Counted from the stretch's first letter, positions 31,327 to 42,988 are shown. The stretch is DNA of 64,000 nt from Nematostella vectensis (GCF_932526225.1 NC_064037.1:18142471-18206470), one strand, 5' to 3'. Translations and numbers: made by a program. Notes: generated from the sequence alone by a model not told the origin.

Positions 31327-33947
31327 GCCCCCTATAACAATAGGATAGGGCTGCTCATAGTACCTTTTAGGGTTTCTGAATAGAATCACTGGCATTTAAA
31401 TTTGGCACAGTACAATTTTTGGGTCACAACAAGCTTTTATTAATGAATGTTTTTTCAATGCATTTCCAGTAGTTACTAACCTCAGTGGTTTCTTCTCTAG
31501 GTCTTCAATATCCATTATGTACCTCTGCACGCCAAGTTCCATGTTATGTGCATAGTCTGGTGCCTCAAATGTAGAGAAGACAGCTAAATTTTAGTTGAAC
31601 TTGGGTTCTTTAGATTTACAATCTAAAACAGCAGCTTGAAAGATCCACCACCCTTGTCACCAACAACTTTAATCCATATCTCCTCATCAGGGATCATGCC
31701 AGGTGAGATTGTTGTGTCTAGCAGTAAGCAAAATATGGTTGTTGTAGGCAAGCAATTAAGTTCAATATCATCAAAGGGTGGGGGATGGGGTCACACTTTT
31801 TTTATATCATTGATTTGGGAACCCATTTCTCAAAAATAAGCATCTAAACAAAGAACTGTTTTTGTTTTGAAATGGAAAAATATTATTTTATAATGCAGAA
31901 GTTTGGGTGTGAAACTTAGACTAGGGCTGTAAGGCCCTCGCCCTCGGCTGTAAGGCCCTCGGGCACAGACAGCCAGACGTATTTCTTTGCCACCTCCAGT
32001 CTTGTTAAAAACAAATGGCATTTCTTCTGAATAAATGTCTGTGTACTTTTGGTCTTCTGCTAGCTTGCGCTGTTTCCTGCTAGCTTGCGCTGTTTCTTCT
32101 CTCTGGCAATTTGCAACCCAAAGCTATTAAGCCACCTAAACTTACATAAAAATAATGACTGTGATGTATGGAATTAATTACAAACAACACGTAGGCTGTG
32201 TCTACACTTGATGCCGCAGCACCAGTGCCCGAGCACTAGACAATGACAGAGAAAAAGTACCGGACACCAGCACAAAGCCCAAATTTTGGCTGGGCACAAA
32301 AATATGTTTGTTCAGATTGGTGCTTGGGCGCTGTGCTCTGGCACTTAGTGTGAGCAAAGCCTTATTGCGGTTTCGATGAGACCCATGGAAAAGACTCAAA
32401 AGGGATATTTGCAGTCTCTATTTAACTGGCACTTTTCTGTCGCAAAATTGATATCGGGTACTCCATCAGAGTATTTAATAACCTCCATTTAACAGCCACC
32501 ACTGGACGAAAAAAAGAAAATAAGTACCTTTGAATGCATACAAAAAGGCAAAGAAATTTAAACTTTAGATACATTTTAGTGTATCTTTCAGTAGGCTGAA
32601 GTATTAACTATAAGTACCTTTCAGTGCTTTTTTAAAATTTTCGAAATGTTCATTAAGAATACCACTGAAAGATACATAAATTTAAACTTTATGAATCTTA
32701 TCTTTAATCTCTTTTAAGTTCCTTAAATAAACATTAATGTAATATTCCTGAATTTTAAAGCCATTAAATATTATCTTTAAATTTCTTTTAAGGTCTTTAA
32801 ATAAACGTTTATGTGACTATCCTGAATTTTTAAAGCCATTTCAAGTGTACCTTTATATAAATATCATGAACTCATTAAATTTCACCTTTTAACATTTAGA
32901 AAGTTTATCTCAATTTCATATTTAAGAACCTATAAATAACGATTCAAGGTGTTTTTCAATATAGATTGTGTGAGGCTCTACAGCGTTCACGGCTGAAGCA
33001 CTGAGAATTTTGCATAGTTTGATCCACATCACCATAATAATTTTTGAGCAGGGAGACACAATCAGTATTAAGCTTTCATTCTATTTTTATTTAAATCCTC
33101 AGTCGTCTCTTACATGTGCCTAATGGCATGAAATCTGATTTGATATACAAATCTTATAATAACTTACCTCTAAAAAGCTATCTTTTATTGGATAAAATGC
33201 TAACTATAAAAACTAATGTAGAACAAATATTAAACAGTCAGCTTGACTCAAAAGCATACTTATGAAAGTAGGAAATAATCACTGTTTTTATGTATATACA
33301 TATATAGAATTGAGACAAAAACATCATGAAAATTATTTAAAATTATGAAAAAAGAATACAATTCAATAAAAAAGTGCTTTATGTGAAGAATATAAGGTTT
33401 CTTCGCTGGCCAGATAAAATAAAACCGAAGGCTCTTTAGCGTACGGTGGACGCTGATTCGAATCGAATAATAGACACAACTCAAAGAGGAAAAATATCGC
33501 CTAAACTCGAAAGGTTGCCCTTAAAGACAAGAAATAACCAAGGAACAAATTAACAAGAACTGGTTTCGATCAGTTAGGCTTATCTGTAAGTCTCGTGAGG
33601 CTCACTTTCGGCGACAATTTTATTCACTGTTTAGTTCTCACCTCACGCACGCAGTCGCTGATTTCCCGCCTTTAAAGCTCTGTTTTCCTCCAAACTTGAA
33701 GTTATGTGATCAACATGTTTTCATTGGTAGGCTTTGCCATCCGATTTAATGTCATTGGAAGAAATAGCGCATCTTTTGGCATGGATTTAGAGAGAAGTTA
33801 GTTGGACCAAAGTCATACTTCTAAACACGCTATGCGAATAGCCCGCCGTGTTGAAGGGAAAACAATAGATACGCTTGCGCGTCACTTCCTCTCGCATATG
33901 ACTGACTTCCTCTCCGTCCACTATGCCGGTGAAGCTGTTATAATTAC
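31327..33947. other. Non-coding stretch left of BEL-2
   Basis: No supported gene. It contains a small MITE (separate entry), a 22-bp tandem pair around 32050-32095 (CTGCTAGCTTGCGCTGTTTC), and a duplicated CTGTAAGGCCCTCG motif near 31926-31962. There follows about 600 bp of strongly AT-rich DNA with many TTTAAA/TTAAAG words (32500-33000). Confidence 0.45.
32193..32362. mobile_element. 170-bp imperfect-TIR MITE candidate
   Basis: The left end reads AGGCTGTGTCTACACTTGAT and the right end inverts to AGGCTTTGCTCACACTAAGT. Similarity continues over about 45 bp (GCAGCACCAGTGCCCGAGCAC against AGAGCACAGCGCCCAAGCAC). It is almost entirely inverted repeat with a short centre. No transposase, no clear target duplication. 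Confidence 0.65.
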
Positions 33948-34415
33948 TGTGATTGTATCGCGTGTAAAGTCATTCACAAAGTTCCGCTCGTTGCTTACGC
34001 ACTATAAAAACCGGTCGGGTTCACGACGTCACGGCAGGTTTCATTGGTTTATAATATGTGGTCAACTGGAATCAATACGATTACAATATGGTCTTAGCAA
34101 AGCGTCTAGTTTACAGGAATATTTGGTTGAGCATGATCACTAACTTGATAACATTCATTGGTGCTTTACAATCGTATAATAGTTCGCTAGATCAGATCTT
34201 ACGAATATATCAAGAATAGATATTGAGCTAAATCACTTACCAACGTTGGCGGGTATTATCTCCGAAATCACTTATTCACCGTCACAAGGATTCACAAGCG
34301 GTATCGCGTCCAGATTCACTTAGATTCACTTTAGCGTCTATTTGCCGTATAATTTGAGAGACTAAATAATGTAATCATATAACGAAACAACGTCACTTCC
34401 GCTCCAGCGGTAACA
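33948..34415 (-). repeat. BEL-2 3' LTR
   Basis: This LTR is downstream relative to the element's minus-strand genes. It is nearly identical to 38404-38872. On the plus strand it contains TATAAAAACC and GACGTCAC motifs. A plus-strand open frame through it is repeated in the other LTR and is not a gene. Confidence 0.92.
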
Positions 34416-34529
34416 TGGCTCCCCTAAATTGGTACAACAATTTAATCAATCTATAAGCTATAATTTCAGTTCAAAAATCAGTTGCATAGACTTGTCAGTG
34501 TAGGCTCTCCGATGGGGAATTCCCGGTCT

Positions 34530-36062
34530 CTAATCATCGCTGTTTGGCATCAGCAGCACCAGTTTCTGGACTGGTCTCTCTAGCACTGTAGCTGCTTCTA
34601 GACGTTTTCCCTTAGAAGAAAGGTAAGGGTCGCCGACAACAACTCTGACCTTTCGTACTAGGTTGTCTTCATCTTGGATGACGCTTGTCACTCGAGCTAG
34701 GCGCCATTTGTTGCGAGGAACTTTGTCCTCTTTGATCAGAACAATGTCGTCTTGCTCCAGGTTACGTCGAGGGCGAATCCACTTGTGGAGAACTTGCAGA
34801 CTTTGTAGAAATTCGCGCTTCCAGCGGCACCAGAACTCGTTAGTGAGATGCTGTATGCGTCGCCACCACTTCCTCGCGTACTTGTCTGTTTCAACGAAGT
34901 TGCCTGGGGTTGGTAGAACCACTTTGCTTTTACCTGTTAGCAAGTGATTAGGTGTTAGGGCTTCCACGGTATCGGCTGAAGTGGGGGCTGTGGTGAGTGG
35001 TCTGCTGTTGACCACTGCTTCTGCTTCGCACATGAATGTGCGCAGAGCTTCGCCGTTCAGCTGGCTTCCGTTTTTCTCTAGTAGAGCACAGAGAACACTT
35101 CTCACCGTTCTGATCTGGCGTTCCCAGACTCCTCCCATGTGACTGGCCGAAGGTACGTTGAACTTGGTTTCGAACCAGTCACAGTTCAGCTTCAACATTT
35201 CAATCTTGACTCTCTTTCTATCCATCTTATTTAATGCGTCGTTCAATTCGCGTTTCGCTCCAACGAAGTTCGTCCCCTGGTCGCTTCTCATCTGGCGTAT
35301 TGGTCCTCGTCTGCATATGAAACGTCGCAATGCATTGATGTACGAATCTGTTTCGAGGTTGTGCGCAATCTCTATGTGTACTGCTCGGGATGCAAGGCAG
35401 GTAAAGAGAACTCCATACCTCTTGAGCTCTTTCCGCCCCTCCTTAACATAGAAAGGGCCGAAGTAATCCACCGCGCAGTAGGTGAATGGGGGCGCTGGCG
35501 TCAGTCGGTCTTTCGGTAAATCGGCCATTCTTTGCTCCACGTTCCCTGCTCTCAGCTTCTTGCAGATCGTGCACGTGTGTATCATCTTAGCTACTAGGGC
35601 GGAGCAGCCCACGATCCAATATCCTGAAGAACGGATTTCATTCAGGGTGATCCCTCGTCCCTGGTGTTCGTGGAAGGATCTTGCGATTAGCCTTGAGACG
35701 TGTCCTTCTTTTGGTAGTATTAATGGATGTTTTACGTCTTCTGCGATACTTGCTGCCTTTATTCTTCCACCCACTCTAAGGACGCCTTCTTCGTCGACGA
35801 AGGGGTCTAGGCGGTATAGGGGGGCAGTATTCTTCAGTTCTTTATTTTTCACTCTCTTCTCATCTACACTTGAGGAGTTTCGCAGACTCTTCAATCTCTT
35901 CAGTTCTTCGCCGAATGCTTCACTCTGTACAGCCTTGATCACGAGACATTCTACTTCGGTCATTACCTCGACAGTCTCGGGGCCTTCGTGGTCTTCCTTT
36001 GATCGGCCCCTTGTGTCTTTAGTCTTTATCGTCTTCGCTCTCCACTTTCTAGCGATCGTCAA
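34530..36062 (-). CDS. BEL-2 integrase, open frame
   Basis: A 510-codon open frame. From the N-terminus: a linker with LYRLDPFVDEEGVLRVGGRI and HPLILPKEGHVSRL; the zinc-binding region HEHQGRGITLNEIRSSGYW with CTICKKLRA; and the DDE core. In the core the first D is in YCAVDYFGPF, the second in MRSDQGTNFVGA, and the E in SASHMGGVWERQIR. Then come the BEL/Pao-type ANSRPLT-like segment (VVNSRPLTTAPTSAD), LTPNHLLTGK, and a C-terminal domain (WWRRIQHLTNEFWCRWKREFL to WRLARVTSV). All three catalytic residues are present. It inserts retroelement DNA into the genome. Frame breaks upstream separate it from RNase H. Confidence 0.93.
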   Translation of the reverse strand: MTIARKWRAKTIKTKDTRGRSKEDHEGPETVEVMTEVECLVIKAVQSEAFGEELKRLKSLRNSSSVDEKRVKNKELKNTAPLYRLDPFVDEEGVLRVGGRIKAASIAEDVKHPLILPKEGHVSRLIARSFHEHQGRGITLNEIRSSGYWIVGCSALVAKMIHTCTICKKLRAGNVEQRMADLPKDRLTPAPPFTYCAVDYFGPFYVKEGRKELKRYGVLFTCLASRAVHIEIAHNLETDSYINALRRFICRRGPIRQMRSDQGTNFVGAKRELNDALNKMDRKRVKIEMLKLNCDWFETKFNVPSASHMGGVWERQIRTVRSVLCALLEKNGSQLNGEALRTFMCEAEAVVNSRPLTTAPTSADTVEALTPNHLLTGKSKVVLPTPGNFVETDKYARKWWRRIQHLTNEFWCRWKREFLQSLQVLHKWIRPRRNLEQDDIVLIKEDKVPRNKWRLARVTSVIQDEDNLVRKVRVVVGDPYLSSKGKRLEAATVLERPVQKLVLLMPNSDD

Positions 36063-36099
36063 GCATCTCCCCAGGACCAGTTTGAGAAGCCTCTGACTA

Positions 36100-36945
36100 C
36101 TTGCAACACGTAAGCTAGTTCCTGGGTGACTGTTGAGAGAACTGTTGTTGTTTTTACTTCCGTGTCATCTTCCTGTAACGTGGGGGGCTCTTCGTCGAAG
36201 TCTCTCCACTCCTCGCGTATCTCCCATAGAAACTCCGGTCCTCGTAACCAGCGAGATGTTTTTGGCTGGGTTGTTGTTGGTGTCTACGTACTTCCATTGT
36301 TTGGGGTTAGTGTGATCCCTGATTTGTTGGACGCGGTTTGCAACGTAAGTGTGGAATCGACGCCCTTCATTGTAGATATATCCTTGGACAACCTTGCTGT
36401 CAGTCCAGAAGACTTCTTCAACTCCATCATATCTCAGCTCGCTACCCAGCATGCGTCTAACCTTCACTGATGTTAGAGCGGCTCTCAGCTCCAATCTTGG
36501 TATTGTGACAGATTTCAGGGGGGCTACGCATGCCTTCCCCATGACGAGGGAACAGTTAACCTTATCATCTTTGTCGATGAGGCGTAGGTAGCTGCAATGA
36601 CCATATCCTTCGCTACTTGCGTCTGAGAAGTGGTGCAATTCAGCTTTCTTTATTTCTCCCATTGTATTTGACTTGAAGCACCTTGGAATCTGTATTTTCT
36701 CTAGAAGTGGTAGTTCACTCACCCACCACTGATTTTGCATCCGCCACTGATTTTGCATCACCTCGGGTATTGGATCGTCCCAACCTAAGGCTGCCTTGCA
36801 AAGCACCTGCAGAATTTTCTTGCCACGGAGCAGGAAGGGTGCGGCGAACCCTAGGGGATCGTAAGGGGTTTACTGTCTCACTGAAGACAGTATTCCCCTT
36901 CTCGTCATTGGTCTATCTTTCAGCGGAAATTCATTGGAAAGCATC
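36100..36945 (-). pseudogene. BEL-2 RT end and RNase H region
   Basis: The minus strand reads ERVLGVEWHIESDAFQ and YDPLGFAAPFLLRGKKILQ (the stretch joining RT to RNase H in BEL/Pao), then AALGWDDPIPE, LHHFSDASSEGYGHCSYLR, APLKSVTIPRLELRAALTS and VFWTDSKVVQGYI. DAS, E and D of RNase H are visible. One or more frame changes near 36840-36930 and 36165 interrupt the frame. A duplicated NQWRMQNQW reflects a short tandem repeat (about 36727-36760). Confidence 0.87.
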
Positions 36946-38293
36946 GCTTTCGATGTGCCACTCAACTCCTAGGACACGTTCGGGTGGTAGAGCCTCACTG
37001 TCGAGGTCGAGGTTCTGAATGTTCTTCGAGCGGTCCTCATTCTTGATCGCCTCGATTACTTTTCTTTCGTTCATTTCTAGTTGTCGGATCTGGATTTCGG
37101 TGTTCTTATCGTGCATGAGCTGGAACGGTGGACTATAGTTCATGCTGGGGTGCACGAAGGTGGGTGGCGTTTCTTGAGGAGCGCGCGTAGATGGTGTTTC
37201 CTGAGTACGGGTGTGTATATAGGGAGAGGCGAGAGGAGGATCATCGTTACTTCAGGTGTGGAAGTGTATGATGCTTCGATTTTAGGTGAAAAGGGCTCGC
37301 TGTTCGCCTTTAAGCGGTGATCTATAGGGTGATACGCGGTTTTCTGCTTCTCGATGTACTCGCTTGGTTCGCTTACTGTTGGCGTATTAATATCGAGGTG
37401 TATGGGAACGGACACCCTGTTTATTCTCGTCGGAGCGTCTCGGTCGTGAGGGATTTTCTTGACCGCGTAGTTTTCGGTGTCGGCCTTGGCGTTGGATGGA
37501 TTGTTTTTTAGCTCTTGGGGCTGGGCGGTCAGCGGTGTCATTCCGAGTGAGGGATTCCCCTTGGGACGGGGCGATAGCGTTTTGTGTTTCGTGGATTACC
37601 TCCTCCTCCTGTAGAATACTTTGAATCTCCTTTTGCGCCGTAAGCTCTTCTTCTAGTTTCTCAACTTCGCCCTTTCTTTCTAATTCTCGCTGTTCTCTTT
37701 CGAGCGTTTCCCTCTGTCGTTTGATATCTTGTTGTTTTTGAAGACCGATAAACTTATGCTTCAATTTGGCGGCACGCTTTTAAGAAGACATGGTTGAGCT
37801 TGTGTGGCGCGATGTTGCGGATTCTTTGGAGCGCGCCGACCTCTGAGATAATAACTCGGCGCGCTCGAACTCCAGATCTTTTATGTTTGCCTTTAGATCG
37901 CCGATGCATTCGAGCGCGCGGTCTTTTGCTGCGGTAAATTCTGTATGGAAAGTTTGTTCTCTCTCGGTGAGGTCTAATCTCATTACAATGTCAATAACAC
38001 CATCATGGAGTGAATCAAATTTCAAAGCTGAGTTTGATCAAGTCTTCACGATGTTTTAAGGATTCGTTTGCACTCGCTACTCCTGCCTCTACGTCCTTAA
38101 GCGCCCTATTTCTCTTCTTAGTAGCAATTTCTAGATCATATTCCAAGCCCTTTTCCGTTCGTGGTCTTTGTCTTAATTCCTTGCGTGTTTCGCATATTTC
38201 TGGAGAGACGCCCCTTCCTGGCTCGTTTGAACCTTCTACATCATTTCCCAAATCAATAAGATTTCCAGAGTCATTTTCGTCCTTTTCACTCAT
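36931..38293 (-). pseudogene. BEL-2 gag N-terminus fused by deletion to RT end
   Basis: The start at 38293 (MSEKDENDSGNLIDLG) lies just inside the 5' LTR. It is followed in shifted frames by a long charged helical region: LKHREDLIKLSFE, LTEREQTFHTEFTAAKDRAL, then RETLEREQRELERKGEVEK. This is coiled coil, as at the N-terminus of many BEL/Pao gag proteins. The reading then goes from MNERKVIEAIKNEDRSK straight to NLDLDSEALPPERVLG, which belongs near the end of RT. Gag core, zinc knuckle, protease and RT active site are all gone. Several frameshifts are present. Confidence 0.8.
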
Positions 38294-38403
38294 TTTCGAA
38301 GAGTCTTCGTTTCTAGGTTTTCAATCTCATGTCTTTTCTCTATCACGGGTCACAGATATACAGTCGAATTTCAATTGGTTTCGTAAACAACCCTCGTTGT
38401 TGA

Positions 38404-38872
38404 CTGTGATTGTATCGCGTGTAAAGTCATTCACAAAGTTCCGCTCGTTGCTTACGCACTATAAAAACCGGTCGAGTTCACGACGTCACGGCAGGTTTCA
38501 TTGGTTTATAATATGTGGTCAACTGGAATCAATACGATTACAATATGGTCTTAGCAAAGCGTCTAGTTTACAGGAATATTTGGTTGAGCATGATCACTAA
38601 CTTGATAACATTCATTGGTGCTTTACAATCGTATAATAGTCTGCTAGATCAGATCTTACGAATATATCAAGAATAGATGTTGAGCTAAATCACTACCAAC
38701 GTTGGCGGGTATCATCTCCGAAATCACTTATTCACGTTCACAAGGATTCACAAGCGGTATCGCGTCCAGATTTACTTAGATTCACTTTAGCGTCTATTTG
38801 CCGTGTAATTTGAGAGACTAAAATAATGTAATCATATAACGAAACAACGTCACTTCCGCTCCAGCGGTAACA
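38404..38872 (-). repeat. BEL-2 5' LTR
   Basis: Upstream LTR for the minus-strand genes; on the minus strand it begins TGTTACCGCTGGAGCGGAAG. It differs from the other LTR by about ten positions, for example CGGTCGAG against CGGTCGGG and a one-base indel in TCACTACC. Confidence 0.92.
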
Positions 38873-39709
38873 ATTATGCTAAGGCAAAGTTATCCTATAA
38901 TAATGCGAATATCAATTTTTCATCGTGTTTTCTTTCTCCCAAAATACAAATTTTTTGGTTAAACAATAAACCGAATATTCTTAAAGCTATTTATATGCGT
39001 TTATAAAACGTTCATGATATAAGCCAAAAAATGTTATGTTTGGAAACTAAATTTACTTCTAAACTACGGAAAACGAATATGATGAAATTTAAAACTGATG
39101 AAAGAAACTTAAATCTCCTAAAGATTTTCCTAAGGTTTTAAGTTTTCGATAAAGGCAAAGAAAGTTACTTAAAGTCAATACTACATTTAAAGTAATTTAC
39201 GTTAACAATCAATATCTACTCAAACTTGCTTCTGACTATAAGAGCCCCACTAAAATGTAACTTAAATTCTTTATTTTGTCTAGATTAAATCTCTTGATAA
39301 CTTCAAGTTATCAATAAAGAGCATGAAAGTTGTTTAAAGTTACTAATGTCTTTAAGACAACTTTAATTTGGCCTTATTATTAAGTTATTAGTACATTTAA
39401 GAATCCTTAAACACTTAAATCTTTTTACTACTGACTTTAAGTGTGGCCTTTAAATGCAACTTGTAGACAGTAGTATTTATTAAGCAGTCTCTTTTTATTG
39501 TCTGAGTGTGGATCAAATAGAGGTGTTGTTACTGTATATCTAAGAATTATCTATAATGTTTGTCTCTACTCTACTTTTTCAACTCTTAATTTGTTACAGG
39601 GTATATATCCCTATGTCTGCTTTCATGGCAAGCCCTTGCCCTTCAGGTACTTCAATCTTCTCTTCAGCTTCTCGTGTTATGGTTTGTCTCTCCTCTTGGC
39701 CCATCCTTC
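38873..39709. other. AT-rich non-coding spacer
   Basis: Dense TTAAAG/CTTTAA words from 38900 to 39480 resemble the AT-rich tract on the other side of BEL-2 (32500-33000). BEL-2 may therefore have inserted near or into a single AT-rich block, though I could not align the two. No gene. Confidence 0.4.
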
Positions 39710-40387
39710 TCAGCCTTTTTTTGCCTCAAGGATTACCCCCTCCCCCCTCTGGATATTCCATGGGGGATGGGGGCATTGACAATTTCTGCTGAAACTGCAC
39801 AATATGTTTTTACCCTGCCACCTGTGAACAAGAGACATGGCAGATATTGGGATACACTCAGGTGCATATCCGCTTCTCGACCAGTGAAAGCGGTGTGTCT
39901 TTGCCCGCACTAAGGATTTTCGCGCACAGTTCTTGTCGCAGGCTGCGGCCAGGGTATCCAGACGATGTGGTTGCTTACATGATCTGCATAAAACTTGGCA
40001 TGAGGCTAGGGTGTTGGCTAGAACTCGCGGAATTTTATGCAGCACGCCGGGAGAAATGTTGGCTTTGCAAACGAGGCATCAAGATTTGCTGTGTGTTTGG
40101 TCTAGCCATTCGCAGATGCAAAGCACACAGAAGTAATTCTCGCATGGAGTTGTAATAGGCTGCGTTAAAATATCTTCACATTTGGGACAGAAAACAAAGT
40201 CTGGAGGATTCACAAAGTGTTCAGTTTCTGGCATTTCGGTAATCAGCCTTGTGGGAATAATTTCCTTTGGTATTATTGACTGAATAGTCGTGACTGTTTT
40301 GCTCTGCAAACTTTTGGCGTTTTGGGATTTACCCTTTGGCCTTAAATTGATTGATAAATTGATAAATTTTAGATTTGACAAATTCAT
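39710..40387 (-). pseudogene. RING-like zinc-finger gene fragment, one nonsense codon
   Basis: The minus frame reads MNLSNLKFINL, a basic linker, then FCPKCEDILTQPITTPCENYFCVLCICEWL. After a single in-frame stop (about 40079) it continues CLVCKANISPG. This is the C3HC4 RING layout, but the histidine normally at the C-x-H position is Asn (CENYFC). A second cysteine cluster follows: CRSCKQPHRLDTLAAACDKNC. RING plus a trailing C2HC-type finger is the order at the N-terminus of RAG1 and of TRAF-like proteins; the RAG1-like reading is only a possibility. A splice-acceptor-like site (CTGCAG|GATTTG) lies near 40455. No core domain is seen further on. Confidence 0.55.
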
Positions 40388-41093
40388 GGTTGGTTTTCCA
40401 AAACCAATTGCTACTGCTCCTTCATCTGTATTTTCCGCAAATCCTGCAGCTTTTGGTCAGAAAAGATGTTAACTGCAATAACGTAAGTAATTGCAACATA
40501 AGGCGCGCGAAAACACGAGAAAACCCACGAAAAGAAATTACTTGGATCTCATTAAAAAAAATGGTACAGCAAATATTTTGATGAATCTGACACAAGGAAA
40601 GTAACCAAAATGTCTTACCTCTATTCAAAATAAGTTGCGATGTGGGAAACTTTTTACGTCCTTTGAGCCAGTTTTAGCTGTACGAAGTACGATGTTCCTT
40701 CGCTCCTTCACTTTTTTTGGAATATGACCATTCTGTTTGGCAATTTTTAAAATGTGGATGCTAGTAACACATTCTGATATATTTTTGGGTATATTTTCGT
40801 TATGGGCGGTGTTCTCTAGCCATCCTTTGTATTGTTTATTACTTTTGAAATCGCCGCCATTTTGGTTGCTATAGACTCAGATTATACTAGCATCCGGTTT
40901 TAGTCGCGGGAGCCTGGAACCTGATGTCCACTGCGAAACAGCAGTTTTCATTCATTCATTTCATTTCAGTCAACATTCTTCACTGTACGTTTTGTCGGGA
41001 CCTAACGCTCCTCGTTAGATCAAGAATAGTTAGATCGAACATCGTTAGATTAAGATTCCACTGCACTACTAAATACAATAAAAAGGATTTTAC
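40388..41093. other. Non-coding, possible intron, with transposon end
   Basis: This stretch lies between two minus-strand exon-like segments. At 41040-41063 CATCGTTAGATTAAGATTCC (with CACTG after it) inverts to a CAGTGGAATCTTAATC-type terminus, like pogo/Tigger elements and like 26834-26857. GTTAGATC words repeat between 40996 and 41045. No other gene. Confidence 0.4.
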
Positions 41094-41558
41094 CTGATTG
41101 TCTTTCTGTTTGGAAGTGCTTTTTTTGCTCTTCTTAGTGATCTTTGAATCGCGAAAAAGTAACGTTTTGCTGTACCTTTCTATTTCCGTCAATACCCCAG
41201 TTCTCCTCCACGCTTCGGCACCAACGCCACGACTTTTAACAAAGCTCTCTATGTCTTTTTCGATATTATCAGCTTCTATTTACTTTGCGACCTCTCTTGC
41301 TGCCTTTTTTCGCAGACTTTTCACCTTTTTCGAAATTAGTTCTTTTGCTTCATCTCCTAAGGCATCTTGCGCATGGTCCCACTTCTCTGGATCTATATCG
41401 CTTTCATGAGATTCAGAAACCACATCCTGTTCTTGTTCTTCCAATCTTCTGTTTGCAAGGTATACTTGTCTACTCTCTTCTATCACGTGTTTATTGGCTT
41501 TGTCACACACTGTCACCTCCTCGCGCAGGCCTGCGAGGCGATGGGGCTCATAAACCAC
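41094..41558 (-). pseudogene. Exon-like coding fragment, unrecognised
   Basis: The minus strand reads EPHRLAGLREEVTVCDK, then HVIEESRQVYLANRRLEE, DPEKWDHAQDALGDEAKEL, ISKKVKSLRKKAAREVAK. It then has one stop (about 41280), followed in the same frame by ADNIEKDIESFVKSRGVGAEAWRRTGVL and a lysine-rich end. It closes at a splice-donor-like CAG|GTAAAA (41094/41093). The whole is charged, helical and probably partly coiled coil. The single stop suggests recent loss or an error. I do not recognise a named family; it could belong with the fragments at 39.7 and 43.3-44.5 kb. Confidence 0.5.
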
Positions 41559-41559
41559 G

Positions 41560-41844
41560 ACGACAACCGATTATAAACACAACGATTTATTCCGATGCTT
41601 GAATAACACACTTATTAACTTCCGGAACCTGGCAGCTCCTTCTACAATGTAGCTTTCTAGCGGTTTTCTACAATAAAATTACAGCTATAAGTGCGAATAA
41701 CAAACGACATAAGAATCGAGAAAATGAAAAACTCACCAAGCTGTCGGCCATTACAAACTCTGACTTTCTGACTTGTACAAACTTGTTTAGTCATGTGACA
41801 CCGATATAATTACCACAGGTATACCGCGCGTCGGTAGCCACACA
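41560..41844. other. Short spacer right of the exon-like fragment
   Basis: AT-rich sequence without a recognisable gene or repeat; it separates the LINE tail from the 41.1-41.6 kb coding fragment. Confidence 0.45.
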
Positions 41845-42988
41845 CACACAAAAAAAATACTACGGTTTACAATAGGAAATAAACAAGATAAAGAAAATAA
41901 GAAACAATGTGACGGGAGAAGAAAACAGGGCGTAAGCCCCAATTGAAATTCTTTCCCAACAAATTACAAACAACATGAATTCTAAAACGAAAATAAAAAT
42001 TGAATTACATAAATTTAAGATCTATGAAATTATGGAGGTTGTTGGTAAAAGGCAAGTTTCTCTAAATAGTGAGTTGTCAGCTGATACCTGAAAGACGAAA
42101 GCGTAGTGCAAGATTTCATAAGTGAAGGAAGATTATTCCAAAGTTTGACAGTTCTAGGGAAATACGAATTCCTGTAATAATTTTGGTTGTGAGTGGAAAA
42201 AAGGCGGTAATTGTTAGGATGGTAATTTCGAGTATTGTATCCGGACGTGGCTGGAGAGAGAAGGCTAGCTAAACTAATGCTCACGTCACCATTTTTTATT
42301 TTAAATAACAGAACTAGATCGGTTATGTCTCTTCGATATTCTAATGGGAGGAGCTTAAGAGTTTTCAGCCTTTCTGTGTATGAAACATCGGCGGGATAGT
42401 TCAAAATAAACTTGGATGCTCGACGCTGGACGTTCTCAATCAGAGCTTTGTGCTTGCCTGTCGAAGGCGACCAAATGCAAGAAGCATACTCCAGGTGGGG
42501 CCTAACAAGGGTGCAGTACAGCAGCTGTCTTGTAGTTGGGTCGAGGATGTCAGAACAGACCCGCTTCACTAGTCCAAGCACCCTGTTTGCTTTTGCGCAC
42601 ATAGGTTCGATGTGAGGACCCCAAGACAGATCGTTAGTAATTGTAACGCCGAGGTCAGTCACCTGCGCTACTGGATCCAGGGTGCGACCGCATAGTTGGT
42701 AAGGGTACGGAGGACGCTTGGTAGAACGCTTCTTTGACATGTGCACCACTTTGCACTTAGATGCACTAAACTCCATGCCGTGCTCTAGACTCCAGCTGTA
42801 CAGGGAGTCAAGGTCAGCCTGCAACGAGGTTGAAGAACTTGCAGTGTCTATAGAGCGGTAGAGCTTAGAATCATCAGCATAAAGAGCGATGTTTGAGCCT
42901 TGCTGCACGTAGTTAGGCATATCGTTGGCATATACTAGGAACAACAGGGGCCCAAGGATAGATCCTTGTGGGACCCCTGAGGTCACTG
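41845..42988 (-). mobile_element. 5'-truncated LINE with intact RT C-terminal half
   Basis: A 318-codon minus frame (42986-42030) covers the RT palm and thumb: SGVPQGSILGPLLFLVYAND, then catalytic YADDSKLY, EFSASKCKVVHMSKK, VTDLGVTITNDLSW, the ASCIWSP and NVQRRASKFI region, and a C-terminus with YFPRTVKLWNNLP. This pattern is that of CR1/jockey-related non-LTR elements. The 3' end has an untranslated stretch and finishes near a T8(GT)n tail at about 41845. No endonuclease, first RT motifs or poly(A) are present. It lies between unrecognised minus-strand coding fragments, which it may have split. Confidence 0.88.

Larger units (their letters stand above)
33948..38872 (-). mobile_element. BEL/Pao LTR retrotransposon (BEL-2), internally deleted
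   Basis: Two LTRs of about 468 bp bound a 4.9-kb minus-strand element. They end CTGTGATTG on one side and GGTAACA on the other, and they differ by roughly ten substitutions or indels (about 98% identity). ATTA precedes the left LTR and follows the right one, a plausible 4-bp target duplication. Coding order on the minus strand is a coiled-coil gag N-terminus, then directly the RNase H region and the integrase. The gag C-terminus, protease and catalytic RT are missing. It would depend on proteins supplied by another element. Confidence 0.92.

Noticed and set aside
33802-34143. Plus-strand frame also found at 38010-38600
   Set aside because: The shared part is the BEL-2 LTR read forward; the repetition reflects the LTR pair, not a gene.
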